DNA of 64,000 nt from Asterias rubens (lineage: Eukaryota > Echinodermata > Asteroidea > Forcipulatida > Asteriidae): the NCBI RefSeq assembly GCF_902459465.1, contig NC_047065.1, positions 11,518,170-11,582,169 on the forward strand, written 5' to 3'. Under the pieces are notes generated by a model. It was given only the letters and a program-made list of their open reading frames with translations. It had not been told where the DNA came from and ran no database searches. The translations under genes and the position numbers were made by a program. Below are positions 22,933-34,204 of this stretch, piece by piece. The first letter of the stretch is position 1, and the number at the start of each line of letters is the position of its first letter.

Positions 22933-23420
22933 ATTAAAGTCACCTGGAAGTGGTATTTTGTCAAAATAAAGCTTTTGTACTCCTGCCATATCTCCATGGA
23001 TTCCTCTCGAAGCACGACGGCTTTGAGTGAAGTGTTTGCTTCACAGCTTTGGAAAAAGACGTCGGACCGGACCACTTTGCAAACTGTCCCCATTTTTAGT
23101 TGTTTTGCTGCATCCAGCAGCAACCCACGTGGTCGACATTGCCGGAAAAATGCAAGAAATTAATTTTTTTTCGAAACGTACAAACTCACGACTAGGACTT
23201 GCATGCACTTGCACGTACGTGTGTTCGAAGTTCGATCGAGGCAAAGTCTGCCTCGATTGACGTCACAAAAGGGGTAGGCGGAGTCACCCCACACAATTTA
23301 AACTATTTTGTTAAACATGTAAATCGTTACAAACAATTACTCAAACATTATATTATTCTCATAAACATATACTCTAATGTTTGAAGACAAAACATATATA
23401 TTTCCAGGTGACTTTTAAAA
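22933..23420. mobile_element. Family K palindromic element, second copy
   Basis: It begins 'ttaaagtcacctggaagtgg' and ends 'ccaggtgacttttaa'. It shares the inner segment 'gcaaagtctgcctcgattga' and 'ggggtaggcggagtc' with the copy at 22298-22880, but has a different middle part (23000-23130). Confidence 0.7.
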
Positions 23421-23679
23421 GCCATACCAATGAAAGTGTTCGGCTGTCTTTGCACAGCCTAATGGAATTCTTTTGCAGTATCTGGCTTTTTTCTTGTCAC
23501 TGTAAATATTATAGCCCTAGAGCTAATTTTTTAGTGTTTGTTTTTTATGTCTCAATGTTTTTACTGTATAATGCGATCATTTGAATATCCTTTTGTGGAC
23601 AATATACAAAATAATAATTGAATTGAATTGAATTTGAACAGCTTGTTAAATGGAATGGTTTGTTTGATTTTGTATCTGT

Positions 23680-23703
23680 TTTTTTTTTTTTTTTTTTTTT
23701 TTT
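23680..23703. repeat. T homopolymer, about 23 bp
   Basis: An uninterrupted T run in otherwise AT-rich sequence, 80 bp before the family A copy at 23781. Similar T runs occur at 32360-32380 and 33580-33603. Confidence 0.9.
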
Positions 23704-23780
23704 ATTGTAAATACAAATATATAGCCCTTTATTAATGTTAGTGTTTTTTTTATTATTTTGTATTATGTATCAAGGTTTTT

Positions 23781-24155
23781 AAAGGCAGTGGACACTAATG
23801 GTTATTACTCAAAATAATTATCAGCATAAAACCTTACTTGGTAACGAGTAATGGGGAGAGGTTGATAGTATAAAACATTGTGAGAAACGGCTCCCTCTGA
23901 AGTAACGTAGTTTTCGAGAAAGAAGTAATTTTCCACAAATTTGATTTCGAGACCTCAAGTTTAGAATTTGAGGTCTCGAAATCAAGCGTCTAAACGCACA
24001 CAACTTCGTGTGACAAGGGTGTTTTTTTTTTCATTAGTATCTCGCAACTTCGACGACTGATTGAGCTAAATTTTTCTTATTTTATGCATATGTTGAGATA
24101 CACCAACTGTGAAGGCTAGTCTTTGACAATTACCAATAGTGTCCACTGTCTGTAA
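23781..24155 (+). repeat. Family A MITE, well preserved
   Basis: Left end 'aaaggcagtggacactaatg', internal hairpin 'gagacctcaagtttag' / 'aatttgaggtctcg', right end 'ccaatagtgtccactgtctg'. This is a good reference copy for the family: about 375 bp with 20-25-bp inverted ends. Confidence 0.88.
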
Positions 24156-24599
24156 TGCCTGTAAGCATTTTGAATAACCCTTTTAGGGATAAACATTAAG
24201 GTGTATTAGATTAAACCGAATAGGATAACATTCACAAGTAAAGACGCGTGGTTCCTCCCGACATCAAGAAATTGAAAAAATATTTTGGTTTAAGCTTGAA
24301 AAATAATGCCGCCGCTAGAAGGCGCTCGATCTGGGGTTGAGAATGTGTGAACAAAATTGAATAACTTGGAAGAAATATATTTTAACTGTGTACATGCATA
24401 GATTGCACTCTAACCGCATTAAACAATGTTTCTTGTCAGCATAAATCAGGCATGGTCAACAAAAGCATATCAACATTTTGTAGACACAACGTTTTAATAG
24501 CTGAACCTCATCCGTTATACAATCATTCACTAATCAGTACCGCGCTTTATTACACCCGAAGTGCATCTCATCAAAGCGCCCCCGCATTATTATTACCCC

Positions 24600-24752
24600 T
24601 GGACACTGGACCATTTAATACATAACCATCTCAGTTGTCTGCTCAACCATCTCTGACTCTGACCTCACATATGCCCATTTACCCACCCTTCGATAACCAG
24701 GAACACCAGAGCTCAGCCACGACACCCCAGACACAGATCAACATGGATAAAG
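24600..24752 (+). other. Tentative first exon of the glycoside hydrolase gene
   Basis: The segment is less AT-rich than its flanks and ends in a donor (AAAG|GTATAT) at 24752. An ATG at 24743 has a favourable context (AACATGG) and leaves phase 1, the phase required by the acceptor at 29112. An upstream in-frame ATG at 24635 would give a 39-residue N-terminus without a clear signal peptide. No homology supports the coding reading. It could equally be unrelated sequence. Confidence 0.25.
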
Positions 24753-25062
24753 GTATATGCTTTTCTATTGGAGTATATATATATTTTTTACTTCTGCCCA
24801 ACGCCATTTTGGGTTATGTTTGTTGTACATTCCGTGATATATTATTTTCTTTTTCGAAATGCCCGCAAACAAACGGTGTTACTGCATTGTGTGTTACTTT
24901 GTGTGTGTGCATAACTACTTTGGAACGCGATAGTGGACAGCATGGCAGACTTCCCAGGGGTGCGTTTTGGCTGTTGTATAGCCAATAACTTTGATCTCAT
25001 CTATCTTTGATTTGTTTTGTTCGCATGTCAACTGATTTTTACTATTTGTATAAATGTAACAC

Positions 25063-27484
25063 TACGGAGCTCCAGGAGTGCCATCCCACATATTGAGATA
25101 CCGACATAATTTATCTCATCAAGACGACTTATTTCGTGGTATAAGTTAACTTACCGACATATTTTATCTAGCTTAGTCGACTTATTCAAAACAATTAGTC
25201 GACTAAGCAACATAGTTTATCTCACCAAGTCGACTTAGATAAAACAAAAAGTCGACTTGCTGACATAATTTGTCTCGCCAAGTCGACTTACTGAGAGTAC
25301 TAAGTCGACTTACTGACATAAATTATCTCGCCAAGTCGACTTACTGAGGGTACTAACTCGACTTACTGACATAATTTATCTCGCCAAGTCGACTTAGATA
25401 AAACAATAAGTCAACTTGCTGACATAATTTTTTTCAACAAGTCGACTTACTGAATGTAATAAGTCGACTTACTGACATAATTTATCTCACCAAGTCGACT
25501 TAGATAAAACAATAAGTCAACTTGCTGACATAACTTATTTCGCCAAGTTGAATTACTGAGAATATTAAGTCGACTTTCTGACAAAATATGTATCTTCAAG
25601 TCGACTTAGATAACATAATTAGTCGACTTACTGAGAGTACTAAGTCGACTTACTGACATAATTTATCTCGCCAAGTCGACTTAGATAAAACAATAAGTCA
25701 ACTTGCTGACATAATTTACCTCACCAAGTCGACTTACTGAGAGTAATAAGTCAACTTACTGATAAAAATTATCTCACCAAGTCGACTTAGATAAAATAAT
25801 AAGTCAACTTACTGATATAATTTATATCGACAAGTTGACTTACAGAAACCAAGAAGTCAACATAAATCAATTGATGGTTAGACATGTTTGAACACGTCAT
25901 CTGTACAATAGTGGCACATAATTTTATGCACCTGACAAATATATGCATGGATATTCTTTACAAGGTTTTGTGAATAGATTCACATGGTTCGTTGAATATA
26001 AGGGGTTGGTTGTGGCGACAACAACCTTTTTATCCTTTTGACAACGGCTGATGGTTGCACTTTGGTATTGTCACTTTTCAACTCGGCTCCGTTACGTGCT
26101 GTCTGGTACCTTCCATTATACACTTTGTTGTGAAGATTTTAATTGTGTAAAGGCTTATAGTTTGATGAATAATATGACGAAAACAAACTTTTATCCTTTT
26201 GAACTGAATTCATGATTTATTGTCTCATTCTTCTCACGTAGCCATTTAGTAGGGTCAAAACGTCAGGCCAGTAACACTATTTTGCAAGTACTACACCATG
26301 TAGTGTTAGTTGGACGCAGTTTGCTAACAGCCATTACCATTTTTTAAATAAAATCAGTAAATTAATAATTTTGCTTGTTACATAAAATAAAATTGAAGAG
26401 GATGCCTGAATTGACTAATACAATCGGAGTTGGACGAGGTGTAGACTGGATTCAAGTCTTAGATTGTGGTTATTTTTCTGCATCCAAGGCACGAAAAACG
26501 CCCCCACATTATTAGCGATCACGCGGGCCCTAACTCGCAATCTCAATACACACACGTTGCAACGTGTGCAGGCTGTGTATAAGTAAACTTCTTAATTAGT
26601 CGACTGGTTGAGATGAATTATGTCAGTAAGTCCATTTATCATTTTATCTAGGTCGACTTGGTGAGATAATATGTCAGTAAGTCGACTTGCCATTTTATCT
26701 ATAAAGTCGACTTGGTGAGATAAATTATGTCAGTAAGTCGACTTATTACTCTCGGTAAGTCGACTTGTTGAAATAAATTATGTCAGCAAGTTGACTTATT
26801 GTTTTATCTAAGTCGACTTGGCGAGGTAAATTATGTCAGTATGTCGACTTAGCACTCTCAGTAAGTCGACTTGGTGAGGTAAATTATGTCAGCAAGTTGA
26901 CTTATTGTTTTATCTAAGTCGACTTGGCGAGGTAAATTATGTCAGTATGTCGACTTAGTACTCTCAGTAAGTCGACTAATTATGTTATCTAAGTCGACTT
27001 GAAGATACATATTTTGTCAGAAAGTCGACTTAATATTCTCAGTAATTCAACTTGGCGAAATAAGTTATGTCAGCAAGTTGACTTATTGTTTTATCTAAGT
27101 CGACTTGGTGAGATAAATTATGTCAGTAAGTCGACTTGGTACTCTCAGTAAGTCTACTTGTTGAAAAAAATTACGTCAGCAAGTTGACTTATTGTTTTAT
27201 CTAAGTCGACTTGGCGAGATAAGTTATGTCGGTAAGTTGGCTTAGTACTCTCAGTAAGTTGACTTGGCAAGACAAATTATGTCAGCAAGTCGACCTTTTG
27301 TTTTATCTAAGACGACTTGGTGAGATAAACTATGTTGCTAATAGTCGACTGATTGTTTTGAATAAGTCGACTTAGCTAGATAAAATATGTCGGTAAGTTA
27401 ACTTATACCACGAAATAAGTCGTCTTGATGAGATAAATTATGTCAGTATCTCAATAAGTGGGATGGCACTCATGGAGCTCCGTA
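25063..27484. mobile_element. Foldback element with AAGTCGACTT array arms
   Basis: The 2,422-bp element has ends TACGGAGCTCC / GGAGCTCCGTA and is flanked on both sides by TAACAC (25057-25062 and 27485-27490), a 6-bp target duplication. The left arm (25063-25870) and right arm (26590-27484) are long inverted repeats, each an array of the 10-bp palindrome AAGTCGACTT spaced alternately about 31 and 22 bp apart. The linkers are 'ACTGACATAATTTATCTCGCC' without its last base, and 'AGATAAAACAAT' or 'ACTGAGAGTACT'. The 0.72-kb centre has no open frame of note. It contains a perfect 18-bp palindrome at 26551-26568. It is non-autonomous. The mobilising enzyme is unknown. Confidence 0.9.
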
Positions 27485-27497
27485 TAACACAGTATAC

Positions 27498-27749
27498 CTG
27501 TGACCGGTTTAAATGAAAGATTTTAATGTGGAAACATATCTTAGTTCTCTGGCCTCTGGGCTTTATTCACACAGTCTGTCGGAGAAGAACAAGAAGTTGA
27601 CAGTTGTTATTCTCCCTTAATAATATTGATGTGACCGATTTAAATGAAAGATTTTAATGTGGAAACATATCTTAGTTCTCTGGCCTCTGGGCTTTATTCA
27701 CACAGTCTGTCGGAGAAGAACAAGAAGTTGACAGTTGTTATTCTCCCGA
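27498..27749. repeat. Tandem duplication, period 133 bp
   Basis: 'tgtgaccggtttaaatgaaa' at 27498 recurs with one change at 27631. About 119 bp match almost perfectly up to 'ttgttattctccc'. It starts 14 bp after the foldback element's target duplication. Confidence 0.88.
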
Positions 27750-27943
27750 CATCAAAGTATAGAATGATCCGAATTGATAAATTTGAAAATAAAGCCACCG
27801 CTGGGGGCGCTTGAACCGGGGTTTGAAGTGTGAATAAAGAATATATTAAGTCAACAAAGAAGCATAAAAAATACGTTTTACACACGTTTTTCTACCCGTC
27901 ACATACCCATTGAGCCCTTTCCTTATGCTGCTTCGACTGATTA

Positions 27944-28376
27944 GGCCAAATAAAAAAAATACCAGTTGATCGTCCCGCCGCATCCTTTTTTTGTACTATT
28001 TACTATTTTTCGGTGTTTTTTTTTTCCATCTTTTCAAAAGAACTGGCCTAGGAGTTTTTCCCGAATCTAACTTTATGCTCTCGAACACTTGTAATGTCTG
28101 TTTCGTAAAACATATTAGTGAATGCCTGTACCAGCAATTCGTAATCCGACCCTGTTACTTTAGTGTTAGTGTTAACACAGGTCCTCAACTAGCCTAATAG
28201 GTATAAATAAGTTTGCGGTTGATTCAAACTGAAAAATTGGTGGCCTGTTTGATTTTAAATACTTAGCGGCCATCTTGAAAAAAATAGTAAATAGTAAATA
28301 GTAAGGCCCTCATCCTCCTCTTTTTTTAAAAATCCGGACGATCAACTGGTTTTTTTTTTTTTTATTTGGCCTTACC
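27944..28376. mobile_element. Family L MITE with about 35-bp inverted ends
   Basis: Left 'taggccaaataaaaaaaa' and 'ccagttgatcgtcc'; right complementary 'ggacgatcaactgg' and 'ttatttggcctta'. Inner 'tactatttactattttt' is mirrored by 'aaaaatagtaaatagtaaat'. The short open frames inside have no domain. Confidence 0.75.
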
Positions 28377-28825
28377 CAACCAATGTGTGTTTGGTATTGA
28401 GCTCATCGAGCGTATGTTTGGGGCCACGCATAAAGCTTTGCTTCTCAGTGAGCTCCCCTGAAGTATCCAAAAGGTGTATTTATTATTTACCTGGATAAAT
28501 GTATAATTGGAAACATATAGGGGCCTACAACATTATTGCCTGTATTAGATGTGTTACTGTAAACCAAATATACCAACCTTGAAACCTTAAACCTTGAACT
28601 ATTTCGGTCGTTGGCCAGTGATTAACCAAAAGCCAATTCGACCGAGAAATAATAATATTGGTTACGACCGCCTAAACGCACCTTGCAGGTAAATCCATTT
28701 TTACGTGTTGTTATAATATAAGCTTTAAAATGCGCATACATTATTTCAAAAAGCATTGAATTTACTGGCAATTTACTGCAAACTAGAGGGAGTGTCGCAA
28801 AAAGTCCGCCACTTCAAGAGACGTT

Positions 28826-29015
28826 AAAGGGAAGGTACACGTTTGGAAATATTAAATTACAAACTGACTTGGGGAACGAGCATTGGAGAGCTGTTGATAG
28901 TATAAAACATTGTGAGAAACGGCTCCCACTGAAGTAACGTATAGTTTTTTAGAAAGATGTATTTTCTCACTAAAATAATAAAATACTTCTTATAGAAGTC
29001 TTTTATTCTTATCTG
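28826..29015 (+). repeat. Family B repeat, 5' half
   Basis: It begins 'ttaaagggaaggtacacgtt' and continues through 'gaacgagcattggagagctg', 'ttgtgagaaacggctccc' and the short hairpin 'acttcttatagaagtc'. It stops shortly after, about 95 bp upstream of the hydrolase splice acceptor. Confidence 0.75.
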
Positions 29016-29111
29016 AAAGGGAGGCGGCATCTAAAAAGAGGCAGACGGGGACGATTAAAATGTTTTAATTTTTAATTTTGCCTAAAACAGTTTTTTTCTC
29101 CGCACACTCAG

Positions 29112-32100
29112 CTGCTGAAAAATTCATCTTTGATGCTTTCCACGACCCGGGGAGAGACGCACTTCTGCACGGCAAGTTCCCCGGGGATTTCCTGTGGGGC
29201 GTAGCAACAGCCTCATACCAGATAGAAGGTGCTTGGGATGTGGACGGGAAGGGTCCAAGCGTCTGGGATTCCTTCAGTCATTCAGAAGGCAAAGTCTACC
29301 AGAATCAGACAGGGGATGTTGCATGCGACAGCTACAACAAGATCGAGAGAGATGTAGAGATGCTTAAGGAGCTTGGAGTGAAGGCGTATCGCTTCTCGAT
29401 CTCGTGGTCTCGGATTCTACCAACAGGTACCGTTGAGAGCTTCAACCAGGCCGGTGTTGATTACTACAACAGAGTTCTATCTGCCTTAGAAGTGGCTGGG
29501 ATTGAACCTATGGTGACTCTCTACCATTGGGATCTCCCTCAAGCCCTTCAGGACATCGGCGGTTGGGAGAATGACATGATGGCCGTGTATTTCAGTGACT
29601 ACGCTGATAAATGCTTCAGGGAGTTTGGCGCCAAAATAAAGCTTTGGATCACGTTTAACGAGCCTTTAGTTTTTACAACACACGGTTACGAGATTGGTTC
29701 TCATGCTCCTGGCCTGAAGCACAGTGGATACGGGGCGTACAGGGCTGGCCATACATTAATCAAAGCCCATGCTCAAGCCTGGCATTTGTATGATGACAAG
29801 TATCGTTCGAGGCAACAGGGTAAAGTTTCAATTGCCTTCAATTCGGATTGGTTTGAACCGAAGACTGACTCCGAAAAAGACAAAGTGGCTGCCCAGAGAG
29901 CCGCTACACTCTCCCTCGGTTGGTTCGCACACCCTGTGTTGGTAAACGGTGATTATCCTGAACTGATGAAAGAATATGTCGCCAACGCAAGTCGTCTTCA
30001 AGGCCTCTCAACATCCAGACTTCCTCAGTTTTCAGAGAGTGAGAAGAAGACGATCGCTGGGACGTTTGACTTCTTGGGTTTGAATCATTACACAACCTCG
30101 TACGTCAGTCATAAAGCTACAGCTCATCCCCGCGTGGCTAGCTTCATGTTAGACTGCGACATTGAGTTGACAAAAGATGACGCCTGGCCGAAAGCTGCTT
30201 CGTCTTGGTTGAGCATCGTACCTTGGGGTATGAGGAGATTGCTGGGATGGATCAAGGAGCATTATGGAGATGTACCTATTTACATTACGGAGAATGGGAT
30301 GTCACAGAGTGGGATGGACATCAAGGATGAGTTAAGAGTTAAGTACTTCAAGGCCTACATCAATGTGGTACTCAAAGGTAAGATGTACTCCAACACATCC
30401 AGAGTGGGAAGGGGGCAAGAAGGTCCCCTAAAATAAGGAACTTGAAAATAAAGAAGGATGGGGAATAGAGATTAAGGGAGAACACATGTTTAGTTCCTGC
30501 CTTTTTGAAAAAAGGGGAGGAGGAGCCCGTATTTTTATTTTTCAAAATGGCCGCCTGACACTTTTTAAAAGACAACCGGGCTAGGCTTTATACAAAAATG
30601 GAATCGTCTGAGATCGTTTAAATATATCCCTTTGTTATGGAAAAGAATGTTTTTTTTTCCATTCAAACAAAAGAAAAGAAAAAAAGGAGGCGGTCAGCCT
30701 CTAAGAAGGAAGCGGGTGGGGATGCTGAACATGTTTTTGTAAGTATTTTGTATTTGGCCTACAGTCTGCGTGTGTATGGGTATTCCAATCCAAAATGCAC
30801 CAGAGACATTGGTAAACCTAAATTAGTTTATTATTTTCAAGTAAAAATGATTTGACAAGTCTTGATATTTTTTTGAAGGTGGCCACAGCAGCGATCACGA
30901 GTTCTATTTGTACATAAACACGCTTGTACCATAAGACAATCTGCTGCATTTGAAATCCTTCAATGGAAAGAAAAAAATGGCATAAAACAAACCCTCTTGA
31001 AGGATGATTACAGAATGTTGTACGGAATTGGTTTTTGCTTACAAAACTGCTGCGGGCAGTGTAATAACTTTATGGTATCAACAATAATTTACATAAACTG
31101 ACAAATCTGTAGAAGTTTGAGATCGATCGGCCATCTGAATCACGAGATAAAAATGAAAAACCGATCACTATGAGCGATAAACTCCAACAAGAAAATTAGT
31201 TAAATTTTCTTCTCTTCAATAAATAATATCACATATGGTATATTTGTTTATTTATTCCAAGGGATGTTTTCTACTAGCATCTCCATTAGATCGTGTATTA
31301 AGTTTGTGAAATTATTATACGAGTTTTCTTCTTTTCTGTAATGTGCCTTTAACACCTAGACAACAGCATGTGCTGACAGTGGACCTAAACTGAGGCGTTG
31401 CAACCAAACAAGTCCCTTCGAAATACACTTACTATGACAGACTTTAAAAAAAAAAAAGCTAGTACGGGTTGAAACACAAAGGAAGATATGACACAAACCC
31501 AGACATTTGGTTGAATCCAACTAAGCCGATTCGGTCACTGGTTAGTGATTTTCTTTTGGATTGACTATATTTGGAAATGCATTTTAAAAGGCTGAAGAAA
31601 AAAAACAGGGCTGCCAGACTATTATTTTTCTAATGCTTATACCGTGTGTCTCAAAAAAACTATATACACCTTTTAAAATGACTGCCGAATAAAAAGTAAA
31701 TGATTCTATAGGGAAAGGTTAAGGTGTACGGAAAGGTTATGAACTGAACTTTGATAGGCACCAATAACTGCGAAAACATTTATTGATTGGGTGAGCACTG
31801 CTCACTTTTGTGAAGGGTATGGAAATTATATATTTCAAACTTCTTGTTATTGTAAAAAGAGAGGTTTCAACTCTAGGCCCCTATTTATAGGGCACCTTCA
31901 TCTCTCCGAGAAATCACTTCTTTCAACATCACACCTTTTTGTGTGCAATCCGCTTACCATTGGACAACACATGTCTATATCCTCAAACCCACATGTAAGT
32001 CGCGTACCGGTCTTGCCTTAGCTCAAGCCGCTGTTCCCCGGCTCTGGAATTCCCTTCCCCGTAACATCCGGGAGGATATTCACACTTCAGTGTAACTCTT

Positions 32101-32929
32101 CAAAAATAGACTCAAACCCCATGTATTTGTTTAATCAAGGCATGATGATATTTGCTTGCATAGGTGTCTTTGTGTGTATCTGTATCATTGCATTGTTTGT
32201 TTGTATCGTAATTACATTGTTTTTCAGTTTTTCAGACGTGTGGGAGCTAGAAACAAATTATATTCATGAATGACTATCAAATGGCCAATTCAACCAAAAA
32301 CGCACCCCCTGAGGGCCTGGGTTGTTGAATCGGTATCTAAAATGACAACGCCAGCTCATGTTTTTTTTTTTTTTTTTTTTAATGACAGACCTGCCGTCGA
32401 TTTCACAAAACTCTTCTTAACTTAAGACTAATCTTAGGACTTAGGACGAGTCCCAACCCTGCACTGTAGCATGCAGACCTTAAGATTAATCCTATTAGTT
32501 AGGACGAGTTACTCGTCCTACTCGAGATAAGACGAGTTCTAAGTCTTTGTTAAATCGACGGCTGCATATTTTGAAAGATATTTACAAAAGCACGCCAAAC
32601 AACTTTTGTTTTTAATAACTGATTTGGCCTAGGAATAAATAAAGGATGAATACAAATCCTCCATAGCCTAACAAGTATCACGGTATCTCTGTTACACCCT
32701 GTATATATATCTTTTTTTTCCAGCCCATCTGATAGACGGTGTAAACGTAAAGGGTTACTTTGCATGGTCCCTCATGGATAACTTCGAATGGGCCCAGGGA
32801 TACCGTGAGAAGTTTGGTATTTACGAGGTCAACTTTGAACACCCCGAGCGACTTCGGACACCCAGAGAGTCAGCTAAAGCCTTCGCCGAGATAATTAACA
32901 ACGGCTTTAAACCACCAGAGGAAAAATAA
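29112..32929 (+). CDS. Glycoside hydrolase family 1 (beta-glucosidase / lactase-like)
   Basis: Two exons were found: 29112-30377 (acceptor 'cgcacactcag', donor AAAG|GTAAG) and 32724-32929 (acceptor 'ttttttccag', stop TAA). They join in phase and encode about 490 residues, a full GH1 TIM-barrel. Visible family marks: 'GDFLWGVATASYQIEGAW', 'VTLYHWDLPQAL', the acid/base 'TFNEP' (Glu codon 29660-29662), 'LGLNHYTTSYV', the nucleophile 'ITENG' (Glu codon 30290-30292) and 'GYFAWSLMDNFEW'. GH1 retaining enzymes hydrolyse beta-glucosides or beta-galactosides. The acceptor implies at least one upstream exon with the start codon, so secretion cannot be judged; no C-terminal membrane anchor follows. Most of the domain lies in one 1.27-kb exon, fewer introns than expected for an animal GH1. 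An in-frame ATG at 29078 precedes the acceptor and is a less likely start. Confidence 0.92.
30378..32392 (+). other. Hydrolase intron, first part
   Basis: Intron sequence between the two hydrolase exons. It holds no coding exon of its own. A LINE tail lies at 31990-32120 and a family D copy at 32393-32562. 'gtgtctcaaaaaaac' at 31647 and 'gttacaccctgtatatat' at 32691 could be ends of an old DNA transposon, but no matching inverted repeat was confirmed. Confidence 0.5.
31990..32120 (+). mobile_element. Non-LTR retrotransposon C-terminal relic
   Basis: Translated pieces give 'VPRLWNSLPRNIRED' followed by a broken 'FKNRLKPHVF', the extreme C-terminus common to CR1-like LINE ORF2 proteins. It is too short to classify further. 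Confidence 0.7.
32393..32562. repeat. Family D palindromic repeat in hydrolase intron
   Basis: Opposite orientation to the copies at 11416 and 15186: 'cgatttcacaaaactcttc' at the left and 'gttaaatcgacggc' at the right. It ends 161 bp upstream of the last exon. A T homopolymer precedes it at 32360-32380. Confidence 0.8.
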
Positions 32930-33347
32930 ACTACACATTTATAGGGGTCTAGGCACTGGAAGCTACATTGGTAATAATATATGTTAAATTTGCATCATTT
33001 TATTCCTATGTTGGGGTGCACCAAGTGAGATTACATGTCTTTGACAGTATTACCAAAGGTCTCCATTGACTTTAAATAAGTAAAAAGTATAAAAGTGGCT
33101 GAAACCTTAAGTTAACGAAAGAGTGGAGGATGTGCAGAGCCCTCCAACGAGGCACCTTGTCAGTACATGCTGACCTCTGACACAGGCAGGGATAAAACGT
33201 GTTTATTTTCATTTTTTTTTCAGAGTCATAATCATTTTTTTCCACACGTCTCAACCCCGGATCGAGCGCCCTCTAGTGGTGGCATTATTTGTCGGCGATC
33301 TCCGGGCCGTTCTATTTCCCTCGGCTGCGCCTCGGGAAAAAAGGAAC

Positions 33348-33486
33348 TTTCATGCTACTTCGCTACGCTCATACGCATGAAAAACAGTTTAGTGTTAATG
33401 GACACGCCATAATAAAAGAAATGGAGGCAATAGGATTTGATTCAAATTATTTATTTACAGCATGGGATAATGGTGGGATCACAAAC
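33348..33486. repeat. Split direct repeat A1
   Basis: Begins 'tttcatgctacttcgctacg' and ends 'ggtgggatcacaaac'. It matches A2 (38021-38159) over 139 bp. The first 40 bp contain a small inverted repeat (CATGC...GCATG). This is the outer left end of the retroelement. Confidence 0.88.
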
Positions 33487-33519
33487 ACCGAGTCTTAAAT
33501 TCCCTTTTTGAACTTCCAA

Positions 33520-34200
33520 ATTTAAGAAATACAGCACTGGATCATCTGATCCTCGTGTATCACTTCTGGTCATCTGACCAACTTTTTTTTTTTTTTTTTT
33601 TTTAACACACTAAACTGGTCATCTGACCATGTCGGATCATTTGATCATCTAGCTCGTTCGTGCACAATTTCAATTAATCTTATTCAACTTAGTCGTTTCT
33701 GATCATTCCTTGCAGAATCATTCCTTGCAGATGCAGAATCTCAATAAATTCGAATTAAGTACATCAACTCTCTTATAATTAGAACAAAAATTTCGTATAG
33801 ATTCAAATTAAGTACATGTCAAACTCTCCTTAAATAGAACAAAATTCTCATATCTCAAATCTCTGGACGAGCCACCTGGCTGTTTCGTAATGTTAAATAT
33901 AGTAATAGGAAAATTCTGATGCAAATCATTATACACAGCCAAATTACGTATATGCACAATTTCAACGAGTCGGACAATTTTCTTAACATAACAATATTTA
34001 AAACTCAAATCTACAAGCCACTTAGTCGTTTCGGATCGTCTGCTCCTTAAATTATTAATGCAGAATTCCAATAAATTCAAATAATAAGTACACGTTTCAA
34101 CTCTCTTATAATAGAAAAAACTCGTCTGCTCCTTAAAACGTATCAACTCTCTTATAATAGAAAAACTCTCTTATTATACTGGACGGATCACCCGACCGTT
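33520..34200. repeat. Retroelement non-coding tail with GGTCATCTGACC palindromes
   Basis: Imperfect palindromes 'ggatcatctgatcc' and 'tggtcatctgacca' (twice) cluster at 33538-33640 around a T homopolymer. Further on, 'caactctcttataatagaa' and variants recur several times between 33767 and 34175. This is probably the untranslated part of the retroelement between the recombinase and repeat A1. Confidence 0.6.
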
Positions 34201-34204
34201 ATAC

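Noticed and set aside
24635..24988. 117-codon frame as an independent protein
   Set aside because: Only the part before the donor at 24753 has coding-like composition, and the rest is T-rich intron-like sequence. Retained only as a tentative first exon.
25063..27484. CRISPR-like array (short palindromic repeats with regular spacers)
   Set aside because: The spacers are themselves repeated and not unique, the two halves are inverted relative to each other, ends and a target duplication are present, and the surrounding genes are eukaryotic.
29112..32929. Bacterial contamination or recent transfer for the GH1 gene
   Set aside because: An intron with GT-AG ends splits the domain in phase, animal-type repeats fill it, and the sequence features fit animal lactase/beta-glucosidase proteins.
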